Shown here one piece after another: positions 1 to 9,180 of a stretch of DNA of 64,000 bases. Made by a program: the position numbers and the translations under genes. The notes under the pieces were generated by a model. It worked only from the letters and a program-made list of their open reading frames with translations. It had not been told where the DNA came from and ran no database searches. The stretch spans positions 1 to 64,000 of the forward strand of contig UQIT01000003.1 in NCBI GenBank assembly GCA_900541175.1, read 5' to 3'. The stretch comes from an uncultured Collinsella sp. GTDB taxonomy: Bacteria; Actinomycetota; Coriobacteriia; Coriobacteriales; Coriobacteriaceae. The first letter of the stretch is position 1. Each line of letters starts with the position of its first letter.

Positions 1-461
1 GGAGATCGTCCGCCAAGCCGCACGGCACCCTCACTATGAGCGCCCGCCTGCGTGGACAGGTGAATCTCGACCCCGGGAATCGCCGCGCGCAGCGCGCAGG
101 CCAACCCGGCATCGGCGACAATCAGAGCATCGGCGCCCAGCTCCAGTGCATGAGCTCCCAACGCCACCGCGTCGGACAACTCATCGTCAAACACGAACAC
201 GTTGAGCGTCACGTACACACGCACGCCATGGGCATGCGCCACGGCGCAGCCGCACGCAAACTCGTCATCCGTAAAGCCATGGGCGCTCACACGGGCGTTA
301 AAGCCGCCCAACCCCGCATAGATGGCATCGGCACCCGCGGCGATGGCCGCAAGCATCTGGTCGAGTCCGCCCGCCGGCGCCAGCAGCTCGGGCAGCGCCG
401 CACCGGCAGCATCCAATCCAGTCTCGTATTGTCCGCTCGGCCCCATCGTCCGAATCGCCAT
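1..461 (-). CDS. Peptidase U32 family protein, N-terminal part (runs off left edge)
   Basis: The reading frame is open from an ATG at 461 to the window edge, giving the first 153 residues. It opens with PELLAPAGG and continues with AAGADAIYAGLGGFNAR, the usual start of U32 proteins (collagenase-like or RNA-hydroxylase-like, such as RlhA and TrhP). The start follows an AAGGAG Shine-Dalgarno. It resembles the first 150 residues of the complete U32 gene at 47870-50365, so the window holds two paralogues. U32 proteins of this kind act on RNA or are putative peptidases; the missing part holds the Cys-rich signature, so the subfamily cannot be decided. It is divergent from the penicillin-binding protein gene. 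Confidence 0.85.
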   Translation of the reverse strand, partial: MAIRTMGPSGQYETGLDAAGAALPELLAPAGGLDQMLAAIAAGADAIYAGLGGFNARVSAHGFTDDEFACGCAVAHAHGVRVYVTLNVFVFDDELSDAVALGAHALELGADALIVADAGLACALRAAIPGVEIHLSTQAGAHSEGAVRLGGRS

Positions 462-623
462 CGACAAACTCCTTACCAAGGTATGCATTCACTCTGAAAA
501 ATGCCGTCTTCCAGCATACACGAGGCCTCGCGCGCCCCGTTTGGTTTATCGTGTAATAACTTATGTCCATCCTGCCCCGACGGCACATCCACCGTCCGGC
601 ACGACATACCTGGAGGTCAATAT

Positions 624-2819
624 ATGGGTCCTCGCCAACGACAGGGACGCAGCCGTTCAAAGACGCATGCTCTGCCCATAATCCTGCTCTCGTTTTTGGG
701 CTTTTTGCTTATCGCGGGCGTGGCGTTTGGCATCGGCATGGTCGGCAACGTCAACCGCTGGCTGTCCGATCTGCCCGACTACACCGACGCCAACGCGTAT
801 CTGGTGAGCGAGCCCACCGAGATCGTCGACTGCAACGGCAACAAGATCGCGAGCTTCTACACGCAAAACCGCAAGTCTATCACCAAGGACGAGGTCTCCC
901 CTTACGTGCTGCAGGGCACCGTTGACGTCGAGGACGAGCGCTTCTACGAGCACGGCGGTATCGACCTGTGGGGTATCGCGCGTGCTGCGGTGGCAACCCT
1001 CGGCGGCGGGCACGAAGGCGCCTCGACTATCACCCAGCAGCTGGTGCGCAACACCATCCTGCAGGAGGAGCAGTTCGACTCGACCATCGAGCGTAAGGTG
1101 CGCGAGGCCTACATCGCCGTCAAGATGGAGGACATGTACTCCAAAGACGAGATCCTCATGATGTACCTCAACACCATCTACTACGGCCACGGCGCCTACG
1201 GTATTGAGGCCGCAGCTGAGACCTACCTGTCCAAGAGCGCCGCCGACCTCACCCTGAGCGAGGCCGCACTGCTCATCGGCCTTCCCAACTCGCCCTCGCA
1301 GTACGACCCCACGGTCAACCCCGACCTGGCGCTGTCCCGTCGCAACAAGGTCCTCGACAACATGTTGCGCCTGGGCCACATTACGCAGGAGGAACACGAT
1401 GCCGCACAGGCCGAGCCCATCACCCTCAACGTGACCGAGATTTCGGGCAGCGGCGTCGACGTATACTCGCAGCCCTACTTTGTCGCCTATGTTAAGCAGC
1501 TGCTGGAGCAGGAGTTCTCGACCGACGTGCTCTTTAAGGGCGGCCTGACCGTCAAGACCACCATCGACCCCACGATGCAGCAGGTGGCAGAGAATGCCGT
1601 CCGCGAGCAGCTCGACACGCTCTCACTCGATGGCCTGGACATGGGCATGGTCGTCGTCGACCCCAAGACCGGCTACATCAAGTGCATGGTGGGCGGCTAC
1701 GACTACAACGCCGACGAGAACCACGTAAACCACGCCACGGCCAAACGTCCCGTCGGCTCCACCTTTAAGGCCTTTACGCTGGCAACTGCCATCCAAAACG
1801 GCATGAACCCCAACGTCACCCTCAACTGCAACTCGCCGCTCAAGGCCAAGGGCACCACGACCGAGGTCCAAAACTACGCCAACCATAGCTATGGCAACAT
1901 CACGCTTAAGCAGGCGACGGCATACTCCTCCAACACCGGCTACATCCAGGTGGCGGAAGCCGTCGGCAACAGCAAGATCATCTCACTCGTCAAAAAGCTC
2001 GGCATCGATCCCGCCAAGGACAACATCGAGGACGTTCCCGTCATGACCCTCGGCACCGGCTCGATCTCGCCGCTCGAGATGGCCGCCGCCTACGCGACGT
2101 TTGCCAACGGCGGCTACTATCGCCAGCCGATCGCCATCACCGAGATTGACTCTCGTACCGGTTCGGTGCTGTACCAGCACACCGACAATCCCTCACAGGT
2201 GCTTACCGAGGGCGAGGCCGCCGCGGTCACCGATGTTCTGTCCGGCGTCATGCAGGGCGGCGGTACGGGTGCTGCCGGTGCCCTGAGCGTCAACCAGCCC
2301 TATGCCGGCAAGACGGGTACCACCGACAACACCACCAACCTGTGGTTCTGCGGCTATACCCCGCAGCTGGCGTGCGCCCTGTGGACCGGCTATTCCGCGG
2401 GCGAGATCCCCATCCAAAAATACGGCACGGACCTGCTGGGCGACAGCACCAACCTGCCTGTCTTTAAGCGGTTTATGAACACCGTTCTGACCGGTACCGA
2501 GCGCGAGGAGTTTGCGACCGGAACGGCTCCCACCTACAAGAACAACAGCGTCTGGAAGTTCTACGGCACCAACAACACCAAGAAGACGGAGAACGACGAC
2601 AAGGACGAGAACGAGGACGAAGAGGAAACCACTACCACAACGACTACCACGACGACCACGACCACCGAGACCACGGGCGGCGACACCACCGGCGGCACCG
2701 GTACCACCGGTGGCTCGACGGGCGGATCCACTGGTGGTTCGACCGGCGGCGATGGCGGCACGCCTACGCCCACGCCCACTCCCGACCCCTCGCCCACGCC
2801 TGACGATACGGTCGGCTAG
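624..2819 (+). CDS. Class A penicillin-binding protein (glycosyltransferase/transpeptidase)
   Basis: A 731-residue bifunctional murein synthase anchored in the membrane. After a basic N-terminus there is one membrane segment (about residues 19-40). A GT51 transglycosylase domain follows, with its catalytic Glu in EDERFYEH (E103) and the GASTITQQL motif. The transpeptidase domain has S379-TFK, S435-SN and K563-TGT. The last 80 residues are low complexity: Asp/Glu, then a Thr run, then Gly/Thr/Ser repeats and a TPTPTP tail, probably a wall-spanning linker. The frame is open further upstream, but ATG 624 is preferred because TGGAGG precedes it and the membrane segment is then correctly placed. 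A strong terminator follows. Confidence 0.95.
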   Translation: MGPRQRQGRSRSKTHALPIILLSFLGFLLIAGVAFGIGMVGNVNRWLSDLPDYTDANAYLVSEPTEIVDCNGNKIASFYTQNRKSITKDEVSPYVLQGTVDVEDERFYEHGGIDLWGIARAAVATLGGGHEGASTITQQLVRNTILQEEQFDSTIERKVREAYIAVKMEDMYSKDEILMMYLNTIYYGHGAYGIEAAAETYLSKSAADLTLSEAALLIGLPNSPSQYDPTVNPDLALSRRNKVLDNMLRLGHITQEEHDAAQAEPITLNVTEISGSGVDVYSQPYFVAYVKQLLEQEFSTDVLFKGGLTVKTTIDPTMQQVAENAVREQLDTLSLDGLDMGMVVVDPKTGYIKCMVGGYDYNADENHVNHATAKRPVGSTFKAFTLATAIQNGMNPNVTLNCNSPLKAKGTTTEVQNYANHSYGNITLKQATAYSSNTGYIQVAEAVGNSKIISLVKKLGIDPAKDNIEDVPVMTLGTGSISPLEMAAAYATFANGGYYRQPIAITEIDSRTGSVLYQHTDNPSQVLTEGEAAAVTDVLSGVMQGGGTGAAGALSVNQPYAGKTGTTDNTTNLWFCGYTPQLACALWTGYSAGEIPIQKYGTDLLGDSTNLPVFKRFMNTVLTGTEREEFATGTAPTYKNNSVWKFYGTNNTKKTENDDKDENEDEEETTTTTTTTTTTTTETTGGDTTGGTGTTGGSTGGSTGGSTGGDGGTPTPTPTPDPSPTPDDTVG

Positions 2820-2841
2820 AAATCATCCGGCCATAAGCAAC

Positions 2842-2884
2842 AAGGCCCCCGAGCAGCTTATTGAACTGCTCGGGGGCCTTTTTA
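2842..2884 (+). terminator. Rho-independent terminator after the penicillin-binding protein gene
   Basis: A perfect 15-bp stem (2842-2856 with 2866-2880) with a 9-nt loop is followed by a T run. It can also serve the convergent argR gene, because the left arm begins with AA. Confidence 0.9.
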
Positions 2885-3008
2885 GTTTAAAGCGACCTGA
2901 TGGGCGGTCTTTATACCGGCAGACAAAAAAGGGGGTACCGACCAACGTCGATACCCCTTACAAGCCACTATGTCAGCGCGCACAGTGCCGAGCGCACGAC
3001 CCGCACGC

Positions 3009-3446
3009 CTACTTGCGAGAATTGCTCAGCTTATTGATCAGCGCCTCAAGACGCTCGCCGTCCTCGGCCGTCTGGGCAATAACCAAAATCGTATCGTTGC
3101 CGGCAAGCGAGCCAAGCACATCGGGCAGCTCTGCCGCATCAACAGCGGCGGCGATGCCGGAAGCCGTGCCAGGCTGAGCCTTGATCATAACCAGATTATC
3201 GGTGCGCAGAACGCCCGTTACGAGCTCGGAAACCATACGCTGCAGGTGCAGGTCCTCTGCCAGAACATAGATGCCCTCAGGGAGCTTACGCAGCCCCATA
3301 TCGGCAATATCGCGAGAGACAGTCGCCTGCGTACAATCAAAGCCCATAGCGCGGAGCTCATCGACCAGCACGCGCTGCGTGCGGACGTCCTTATTGCGCA
3401 CAATATCTCTAATGGCATCCTGGCGCCCATTGCGTTTTTTAGCCAT
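3009..3446 (-). CDS. argR: Arginine repressor ArgR
   Basis: A 145-residue protein of normal ArgR length. The N-terminal winged helix contains CTQATVSRDI, the recognition helix signature. The C-terminal oligomerisation and arginine-binding domain contains the GTASGIAAAVD and GNDTILVI segments. In the family it represses arginine biosynthesis and can activate catabolism in the presence of arginine. ATG 3446 is chosen over an upstream in-frame start because a GAGAGAGG Shine-Dalgarno precedes it and MAKKRNGRQ is the usual N-terminus. No arginine genes lie nearby. The region upstream has ATTCA half-sites that might be ARG boxes for autoregulation, but this is weak. Confidence 0.95.
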   Translation of the reverse strand: MAKKRNGRQDAIRDIVRNKDVRTQRVLVDELRAMGFDCTQATVSRDIADMGLRKLPEGIYVLAEDLHLQRMVSELVTGVLRTDNLVMIKAQPGTASGIAAAVDAAELPDVLGSLAGNDTILVIAQTAEDGERLEALINKLSNSRK

Positions 3447-3535
3447 ACAAACCCTCTCTCCAAAAGATGGCGGAGACAATCAATCAGTGATTGAATAGTT
3501 TAACGCTATTTGAAGGCTTTTGTGTATAAGAACGC

Positions 3536-3571
3536 ATTTCGAAACAATTCTATGCAAATTTGTTTCGAAAT
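3536..3571. promoter_or_regulatory. Perfect 12-bp inverted repeat between argR and the glycosyltransferase gene
   Basis: The arms atttcgaaacaa (3536-3547) and its exact complement (3560-3571) are separated by 12 bp. It lies 90 bp upstream of argR and just beyond the stop of the preceding minus-strand gene. There is no T run, so an operator is more likely than a terminator. Which protein binds it cannot be told. Confidence 0.45.
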
Positions 3572-3578
3572 GAGCCGT

Positions 3579-4619
3579 TTAGGCGGTTTTTGCGCCCTTC
3601 CGGTTAAGAAAAGCTGCCAGATGCGTACACATCACGCAGCGCGCGGGCTTGGCGCTGGCGATCGGCCCAAACAACAGACCGAGTCCCCGATGGTTGTCCT
3701 TGAGCGCGGCGACCATCTGACGGGTTCGAGGCGCCTCGAGCATATCACGCATGCGGGCGGAACGCTCGATTGACGACACTCCATGCGGGCTCAGACACAA
3801 ATTCTCGATGCAGGCGACCAGTCCGGCAAAGTAGAACTTTTGGCTTGCCAGCTTGAGCCGACCACCGCTATCTGCTTCCGAGAGTGAGTCCACAAGCTCG
3901 TCGAGCGCTCGAGTGTCATCGGATATCCTGGCATACATGGTGGGATCAAAGGCATCTGTAAGCTTAGGTGCCACCGCGTGGAAACAAGCGTCGCCGCAGC
4001 CGGACACGAATCGTGCCTGCGAGAGCGCATAAGCCATAAACTCAACCGTACGGTACGCCTTGCCGCGCGACAGACATGCCTCAAACAGCGGACGGCTATA
4101 CATCACGCCAGAGGTCTGAGCGACTAGGCCGCCCAAAATCAACTGGGGCAGCCCAGTCACCATAGAAGACTCGTCTTCTATGGCAATAGAGGCAGCATCC
4201 AAGACGCGCGAATGACGCTCGCGATGCGCATCGTATCGATCGAGCGACACCGAGGGGAGCACAATGTCTGCCGCAGTATCGCACGCGATATCGACCATCT
4301 TGGAAAGGGACTGCGGAGCAAACCACTCATCGGCGTTCATGGCGATGATGTGAGAGCCGCGCGAGGCATCAAAACCGGCACGAAGACAAGCGCCGCGCTT
4401 CGCGTCCTCGACGTCAATCAAATCAATATGGATGTCCCTGTCGGCAGCAACTTGAAGCGAATGGCGCACACCGGGCGCAGCATCGCGGCAGACAACGACA
4501 ATCTGCAAATCATAGAGGTCTTGGTTCTGGATACTCTCGAGCGCACGCATCGCATAGCTGGGCGAACCTTCTACCACAAGGATCACCGAAAGTCGCGGAT
4601 GCGAGCCACGTCGAACCAA
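3579..4619 (-). CDS. Glycosyltransferase family 2-like protein
   Basis: A 346-residue protein. The N-terminal 110 residues follow the GT-A fold pattern: LSVILVVEG, then SIQNQDLYDLQIVVVC, then AGFDASRGSHIIAMNADEW, in which NADEW takes the place of the DXD metal and nucleotide-sugar motif. The remaining part (about 130-346) is not recognised; it ends with a CVMC motif and a basic tail. No membrane segment is evident. The acceptor is unknown. It sits alone between argR and truA and is not clearly part of a polysaccharide cluster, so a role in wall or capsule decoration is only a guess from the family. Confidence 0.75.
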   Translation of the reverse strand: MVRRGSHPRLSVILVVEGSPSYAMRALESIQNQDLYDLQIVVVCRDAAPGVRHSLQVAADRDIHIDLIDVEDAKRGACLRAGFDASRGSHIIAMNADEWFAPQSLSKMVDIACDTAADIVLPSVSLDRYDAHRERHSRVLDAASIAIEDESSMVTGLPQLILGGLVAQTSGVMYSRPLFEACLSRGKAYRTVEFMAYALSQARFVSGCGDACFHAVAPKLTDAFDPTMYARISDDTRALDELVDSLSEADSGGRLKLASQKFYFAGLVACIENLCLSPHGVSSIERSARMRDMLEAPRTRQMVAALKDNHRGLGLLFGPIASAKPARCVMCTHLAAFLNRKGAKTA

Positions 4620-4780
4620 GTTATCCGTCCTCTCGACAGCAATGAATCAAACCGTGGTTCATGGTACACCCCGTAAATTAAAGCAATGAGACACCGATTG
4701 TATTGCACGCCAAGAACAGATGTTGCACACGCGCAGCTCACAGATGGCAGGTGCCGACGAACGGCGCGCCGAGCCCTCCC

Positions 4781-5605
4781 CTAGTCGAGCACGGCAAGCT
4801 CGGCGGGATCGTAATCCACGCCCATAAACGTAAGACCGCAGGCAGGAGCCGTAGGACCGGCGGCAGTACGCTCGCAGGCATCGATAACCTCGCGCATCCA
4901 CTCGGGTTCACGGCGATGCATGCCAATCTCGACAAGCGTGCCCACGATCGTACGGACCATCGAATGCAGAAACGCATTGCCCTCGATGGTAAACGTCAGG
5001 ATGTCCTCGCCAAACGCAACCTCATGGCCAAACTCGGCACGCATCACACAGCGATGCGTAGGTTTGCCCACGGCAGAGGCAACCTTGCAAAAGCTTTTAA
5101 AGTCCTGCTCGCCCAGCAGCGCGGGGCAGGCAGCAGACATAGCCTCAACATCCAAGGGATAGCGATGCCACCACACGGCACCGCGGGACAGCACGGGCCG
5201 TGCATCACGATCGGCAATACGATAGGTGTAAGTGCGAGAGCGCGCGTCAAAGCGCGCAGAAAAGCCCTTACGAGCCTTGTAGACCTCGTTGATGGCGATA
5301 TCTTTGGGCAGCAGGGCATCCATAGCCCGCAGCCACCTACGGCGCGTACACGCGAGCTCAGCGTCCGTTACGGGCACGCTGATGTACTGAGCCACGGCAT
5401 GCACGCCGGCATCGGTACGACCCGCGCACGTCAGATCGATCGGACGGCGAAGCAGCGTCTCGATGGCTCGACGCAGCTCACCCGCAACCGTCGTCTGTCC
5501 CGGCTGCTCGGCAAATCCGCTATACGACGAGCCATCATAGGCCACGCGAAATACAAGGGTGGCGTCAAGCTCGAGAATCGAATTGAAATCAGACGGCGCA
5601 GTCAT
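4781..5605 (-). CDS. truA: tRNA pseudouridine(38-40) synthase TruA
   Basis: A protein of about 274 residues that converts U38-U40 of the tRNA anticodon arm to pseudouridine. The catalytic Asp is in CAGRTDAGVHA near the N-terminus. VAYDGSSYSGF and the C-terminal FLHSMVRTIVG segment are family hallmarks. ATG 5605 is preferred to an upstream TTG because GGGAG precedes it and MTAPS is a plausible start. truA directly after rplQ is a widely conserved arrangement, although here a terminator separates them. Confidence 0.95.
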   Translation of the reverse strand: MTAPSDFNSILELDATLVFRVAYDGSSYSGFAEQPGQTTVAGELRRAIETLLRRPIDLTCAGRTDAGVHAVAQYISVPVTDAELACTRRRWLRAMDALLPKDIAINEVYKARKGFSARFDARSRTYTYRIADRDARPVLSRGAVWWHRYPLDVEAMSAACPALLGEQDFKSFCKVASAVGKPTHRCVMRAEFGHEVAFGEDILTFTIEGNAFLHSMVRTIVGTLVEIGMHRREPEWMREVIDACERTAAGPTAPACGLTFMGVDYDPAELAVLD

Positions 5606-5640
5606 GGGCGCTCCCAACAAACAAGCAACGGTATCGCGAC

Positions 5641-5671
5641 AAAAAAAGAGGGGTACGCGAACGTACCCCTC
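5641..5671 (-). terminator. Terminator of the spc-alpha ribosomal operon
   Basis: On the minus strand a 10-bp stem with a four-base TTCG loop is followed by seven T residues. It lies 27 nt beyond the rplQ stop and closes the operon that starts at rplE. Confidence 0.9.
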
Positions 5672-5697
5672 GAATATAGCCTATGCAGACGGAATGT

Positions 5698-6165
5698 CTA
5701 CTCAGCGGTCTCCTCAGCAGCAGTCTCCTCGACAGCCTCAACCTTCTTGGGAGCAGCGGCCTTCTTGGGGTCCGGAGCAGCCTTCTTGGCCTTAGGCGTG
5801 CAAGGCTCGGTGACGAGCTCCATGATAACGATGGGAGCGTTGTCGCCCTTGCGGTTACCGAGCTTCATGATGCGGGTGTAACCGCCGTTGCGGTCCTGCC
5901 ACATGCCCTGAGCAGCCTTGTCGAAGATCTCGGCAACGAGCTGCTTATCGCCGAGCTTGGCGATAGCCAGACGACGAGAGTGCAGGTCGCCCTTCTTGGC
6001 CCAAGTGATGATCGGGTCGACGACCGAACGCAGCGCCTTAGCGCGGGTCTCGGTGGTCTTGATGCGGTCGTTCTCGAAGAGGGCCTTAGCAAGGCTCTTC
6101 TTCATGGCCTTGGTGTGGCTCGCATCGGTGCCGAGCTTCAGGCCCTTCTTAACGTTGTGACGCAT
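5698..6165 (-). CDS. rplQ: 50S ribosomal protein L17
   Basis: A 155-residue protein starting MRHNVKKGLKLGTD, the L17 signature. The first 120 residues are the normal L17 core. The last 35 are a Lys/Ala/Pro-rich then Glu/Ala-rich extension that many L17 proteins lack. It is the last gene of the rplE-rplQ operon, after rpoA, as in most bacteria. Confidence 0.97.
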   Translation of the reverse strand: MRHNVKKGLKLGTDASHTKAMKKSLAKALFENDRIKTTETRAKALRSVVDPIITWAKKGDLHSRRLAIAKLGDKQLVAEIFDKAAQGMWQDRNGGYTRIMKLGNRKGDNAPIVIMELVTEPCTPKAKKAAPDPKKAAAPKKVEAVEETAAEETAE

Positions 6166-6195
6166 GGTCTAGTTTCTCCTCAAATATGCGAAGCA

Positions 6196-7137
6196 TTAAG
6201 CCTTCAGGCTCAGGCCCATGGACTCAAGCTTGTCCTTCACTTCCTCGATCGACTTAACACCGAAGTTACGGATGTTGAGCAGATCGTTCTCCGAGAACTC
6301 AACGAGCTGACGGACCGAGTGAATGCTGGCGCGCTTAAGGCAGTTGTAGGAACGGACGGAAAGGTCCAGATCCTCGATCTGCTTGTCCAGCTCGGCGTTG
6401 TCGTTGGTGACCTCGGGAGCGAAGATCGAAGCCTCCTCCTCGACCTCGGGGGTCTCGGCAAGGTTCATAAAGGCGGCCATATGCTGGTTGATGATATTGG
6501 CAGCCTGGACCACGGCGTCGCGCGGGGCGATGGAGCCGTTGGTCTCGATCTCGAGGACAAGGCGGTCGTAGTCGGTGTGCTGACCGACACGGCAAGCCTC
6601 AACGAGCTTGGCGCAACGGGAAACCGGCGAGTACAGCGAGTCGACGTGGATCACACCGATGGGATCGTTGTCGCGCTTGTTGGCCTCGCCAGAAACATAG
6701 CCGCGGCCATAGCCGATGCGCATGCTCATGGTGAGATGGCCACCCTCGGTGAGCGTAGCGATGTGCTGCTCGGGGTTGACCAGCTCAAACTCGGACGGAA
6801 TAAAGAAGTCCGCACCGGTGACCTCGCAGGGGCCGTCAACCGAGATGGTGGCGGTCGCCTCGTCGGTCGTGCCGAGAGCCCTGAAGACAAGACCCTTGAC
6901 ATTCAGGACGATGTCGGTGACATCCTCGACCATGTTAGGGATGGTCATGAACTCGTGCTGCGCACCATCGATCTGAATAGCCTCGACGGCGGCACCCTCG
7001 AGCGAGGACAGAAGAACGCGACGAAGGGAGTTACCCAGCGTATCGCCGTAACCACGCTCGAGCGGCTCGACGGAGACACGAGCAGACGTCTCGTTGATCT
7101 CTTCGACCTGAACCTGAGGCCTAATGAATTCTGACAT
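6196..7137 (-). CDS. rpoA: DNA-directed RNA polymerase subunit alpha
   Basis: A 313-residue protein of full normal length. The N-terminal dimerisation domain contains PLERGYGDTLGNSLRRVLLSS. The C-terminal domain, which contacts UP elements and activators, contains LKRASIHSVRQL and NFGVKSIEEV. It lies between rpsD and rplQ in the alpha operon. Confidence 0.98.
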   Translation of the reverse strand: MSEFIRPQVQVEEINETSARVSVEPLERGYGDTLGNSLRRVLLSSLEGAAVEAIQIDGAQHEFMTIPNMVEDVTDIVLNVKGLVFRALGTTDEATATISVDGPCEVTGADFFIPSEFELVNPEQHIATLTEGGHLTMSMRIGYGRGYVSGEANKRDNDPIGVIHVDSLYSPVSRCAKLVEACRVGQHTDYDRLVLEIETNGSIAPRDAVVQAANIINQHMAAFMNLAETPEVEEEASIFAPEVTNDNAELDKQIEDLDLSVRSYNCLKRASIHSVRQLVEFSENDLLNIRNFGVKSIEEVKDKLESMGLSLKA

Positions 7138-7169
7138 GTATTACCTCCAGCCTCAGCAGCCCGGATGGA

Positions 7170-7766
7170 CTACTTAGAGTAGAGCTCGACGATGAGCTGC
7201 TCGTTGATATCACCGCTGATCTGCTCACGCGTCGGCAGAGCGAGCACGTTACCAGACAGCTTCTCGATATCAACCTCGAGCCAGCCAGGGACCTCAAAGC
7301 GCTCGGAGGAAATCAGGGCCTCCTTGATGGGGAGGAGGTCACGGAACTTCTCGCCGACAGCGACGACGTCGCCGGCCTTGACGCGGTAGGACGGGATGTC
7401 CACACGCTTGCCGTTCACGGTGAAGTGACCGTGACGGACGGACTGACGAGCCTCTTTGCGGGTGCGGGCGAAGCCAAGACGGAAGACGACGTTGTCGAGG
7501 CGAGACTCAAGGATGATCATGAGGTTCTCACCGGTGACGCCGTTCATCTTGCGGGCCTTGTTGAAGTAGCCGTGGAACTGCTTCTCCAGAACGCCATAGA
7601 TGAACTTGACCTTCTGCTTCTCGCGCAGCTGCATGCCGTACTCAGATTCCTTGCGACGGCGCTTGGGCTGACGGATAGATTCCTTCTTGCTGCTGTAACC
7701 GAGCTCAGCGGGATCGATCCCGAGCTGACGGCAGCGCTTAAGAACAGGAGTCCTGTCGATTGCCAT
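7170..7766 (-). CDS. rpsD: 30S ribosomal protein S4
   Basis: A 198-residue protein. The S4 RNA-binding domain is at RLDNVVFRLGFARTRKEAR followed by GHFTVNGKRVDIPSY. The N-terminus has no CxxC zinc site, so it is the zinc-free S4 form. In many bacteria S4 represses the alpha operon. It is preceded by rpsK and followed by rpoA. Confidence 0.98.
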   Translation of the reverse strand: MAIDRTPVLKRCRQLGIDPAELGYSSKKESIRQPKRRRKESEYGMQLREKQKVKFIYGVLEKQFHGYFNKARKMNGVTGENLMIILESRLDNVVFRLGFARTRKEARQSVRHGHFTVNGKRVDIPSYRVKAGDVVAVGEKFRDLLPIKEALISSERFEVPGWLEVDIEKLSGNVLALPTREQISGDINEQLIVELYSK

Positions 7767-7785
7767 ATTGATACGATCCTTTCAG

Positions 7786-8190
7786 TTACACGCGGCGACG
7801 CTTCTTGGGGCGGCAGCCGTTGTGCGGAATGGGGGTCTTGTCCTGGATGCTCGAGACCTCGAGGCCAGCAGCCTGGAGGGAGCGGATGGCGGTCTCACGA
7901 CCGGAGCCGGGGCCCTTGACGAAGACGGAAACCTTCTTCATACCGTGCTCCATGGCCTGCTTGGCAGCAGCCTCGGCAGCCATCTGGGCAGCGAACGGCG
8001 TGGACTTACGGGAGCCCTTGAAGCCCACCTGGCCAGCCGACTTCCAGGAAATGACGTTGCCCTGGGGATCGGTGATCGAAACGATCGTGTTGTTGAACGT
8101 AGAACGAATGTGAGCCTGGCCCACGGAAATGTTCTTACGGTCCGCGCGCTTCAGACGGGCAGCGCGAACGTTCTTCTTAGCAGTAGCCAT
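7786..8190 (-). CDS. rpsK: 30S ribosomal protein S11
   Basis: A 134-residue protein with the family motifs HIRSTFNNTIVSITD, GSRKSTPFAAQ and the C-terminal PHNGCRPKKRRRV. It forms part of the 30S platform. It is 14 nt after rpsM and 19 nt before rpsD. Confidence 0.98.
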   Translation of the reverse strand: MATAKKNVRAARLKRADRKNISVGQAHIRSTFNNTIVSITDPQGNVISWKSAGQVGFKGSRKSTPFAAQMAAEAAAKQAMEHGMKKVSVFVKGPGSGRETAIRSLQAAGLEVSSIQDKTPIPHNGCRPKKRRRV

Positions 8191-8204
8191 CTATCTAGCG
8201 CTCC

Positions 8205-8579
8205 TTATTTCTTCTTCTTAGCACCGATCTGACGCTTCGGGCCCTTGCGGGTACGAGCGTTAGTGTGGGTGCGCTGGCCGCGGACCGGGAGGCCCTTGCG
8301 GTGACGAAGGCCGCGGTTGCAGCCGATGTCCATAAGGCGCTTGACGTTCTGATTGCGCTCACGGCGGAGGTCGCCCTCAACCATGATCTGGTTCTTATCG
8401 ATATAATCGCGGATGGCGTTAACCTCATCCTCGGTGAGGTCCTTAACGCGCGTATCCACGTTAACGTTGCACTCGACGCAAATCTTCGTCGCAGTGGTGC
8501 GGCCGATGCCGTAAATGTAGGTCAGACCGATCTCAACGCGCTTCTCACGCGGGAGGTCGACACCATTAATACGGGCCAA
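8205..8579 (-). CDS. rpsM: 30S ribosomal protein S13
   Basis: A 124-residue protein starting with TTG (MARINGVDLPREKRVEIGLTY). The GIGRTTATKIC and GLRHRKGLPVRGQRTHTNAR motifs are diagnostic. A GGAGA Shine-Dalgarno precedes the TTG. It is next to rpmJ, the normal order. Confidence 0.97.
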   Translation of the reverse strand: MARINGVDLPREKRVEIGLTYIYGIGRTTATKICVECNVNVDTRVKDLTEDEVNAIRDYIDKNQIMVEGDLRRERNQNVKRLMDIGCNRGLRHRKGLPVRGQRTHTNARTRKGPKRQIGAKKKK

Positions 8580-8593
8580 CGTAGTCTCCTCTC

Positions 8594-8707
8594 TTAACCC
8601 TGACGCTGCTTATGACGGGGGTTCTCGCAAATGACGAGGACCTTGCCATGGCGCCTAATGATTTTGCACTTATCGCACATCTTCTTGACCGAAGGACGTA
8701 CCTTCAT
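8594..8707 (-). CDS. rpmJ: 50S ribosomal protein L36 (zinc-binding form)
   Basis: This 37-residue gene reads MKVRPSVKKMCDKC and ends HKQRQG. The zinc ligands C11, C14, C27 and H33 are present, so it is the zinc-dependent L36. GAAAGGAAG precedes the ATG at 8707. It lies between infA and rpsM, the usual location. A 150-nt gap separates it from infA. Confidence 0.97.
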   Translation of the reverse strand: MKVRPSVKKMCDKCKIIRRHGKVLVICENPRHKQRQG

Positions 8708-8857
8708 CGTTCTTCCTTTCGGTAGCGCTCAAACTACTTCCCTACTATCTACTCGCCCAGCCGCAGGCGTTTAAAACTATGGCTGGTCTTCACACACAAT
8801 CCGACCGTAGGTTGAGCTAAGCCTGCAGCCGGAAATGGAGTGCGTGTATGCGTGCCG

Positions 8858-9082
8858 CTATTTATAGCGATAGGTGATGCGGCCGCGGGTCAGGTCGTAC
8901 GGGGAAAGCTCCACGACAACCCTGTCACCGGGGAGAATGCGGATGTAATTCATTCGGATCTTGCCAGAAATGTTGCACAGAACCGAATGACCGTTCTCGA
9001 GCTCGACCTTAAACATGGCATTGGGCAGCGGTTCCTTTACCGTACCCTCGAGCTCAATTGCGTCTTCCTTCTTCACAAGCAA
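8858..9082 (-). CDS. infA: Translation initiation factor IF-1
   Basis: A protein of 72-74 residues with the OB fold of IF-1: KKEDAIELEGTVKEPLPNAMF, GHSVLCNISGKIRMNYIRI and the SPYDLTRGRITYR end. There is no ATG in frame. The start is either TTG 9082, with GAAAG just upstream, or GTG 9076. A non-ATG start for IF-1 is notable because the factor itself influences start selection. Confidence 0.95.
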   Translation of the reverse strand: MLVKKEDAIELEGTVKEPLPNAMFKVELENGHSVLCNISGKIRMNYIRILPGDRVVVELSPYDLTRGRITYRYK

Positions 9083-9180
9083 TCATCTTTCTCTAGAAAA
9101 CGACAGCGATTGAGTATTCTACAACACGTATGCACGCATCGTAATAACTTCGTAATGGCTCCACAACTAAGTGGAACTTG

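Noticed and set aside
5683..7134. Long open frame (483 codons) on the plus strand opposite rplQ and rpoA
   Set aside because: It is a mirror of high-GC codon use in rpoA and rplQ; no ribosome-binding site and no recognisable protein sequence. The same holds for long frames opposite secY, xdhC-yqeB, xdhD and ygfK.
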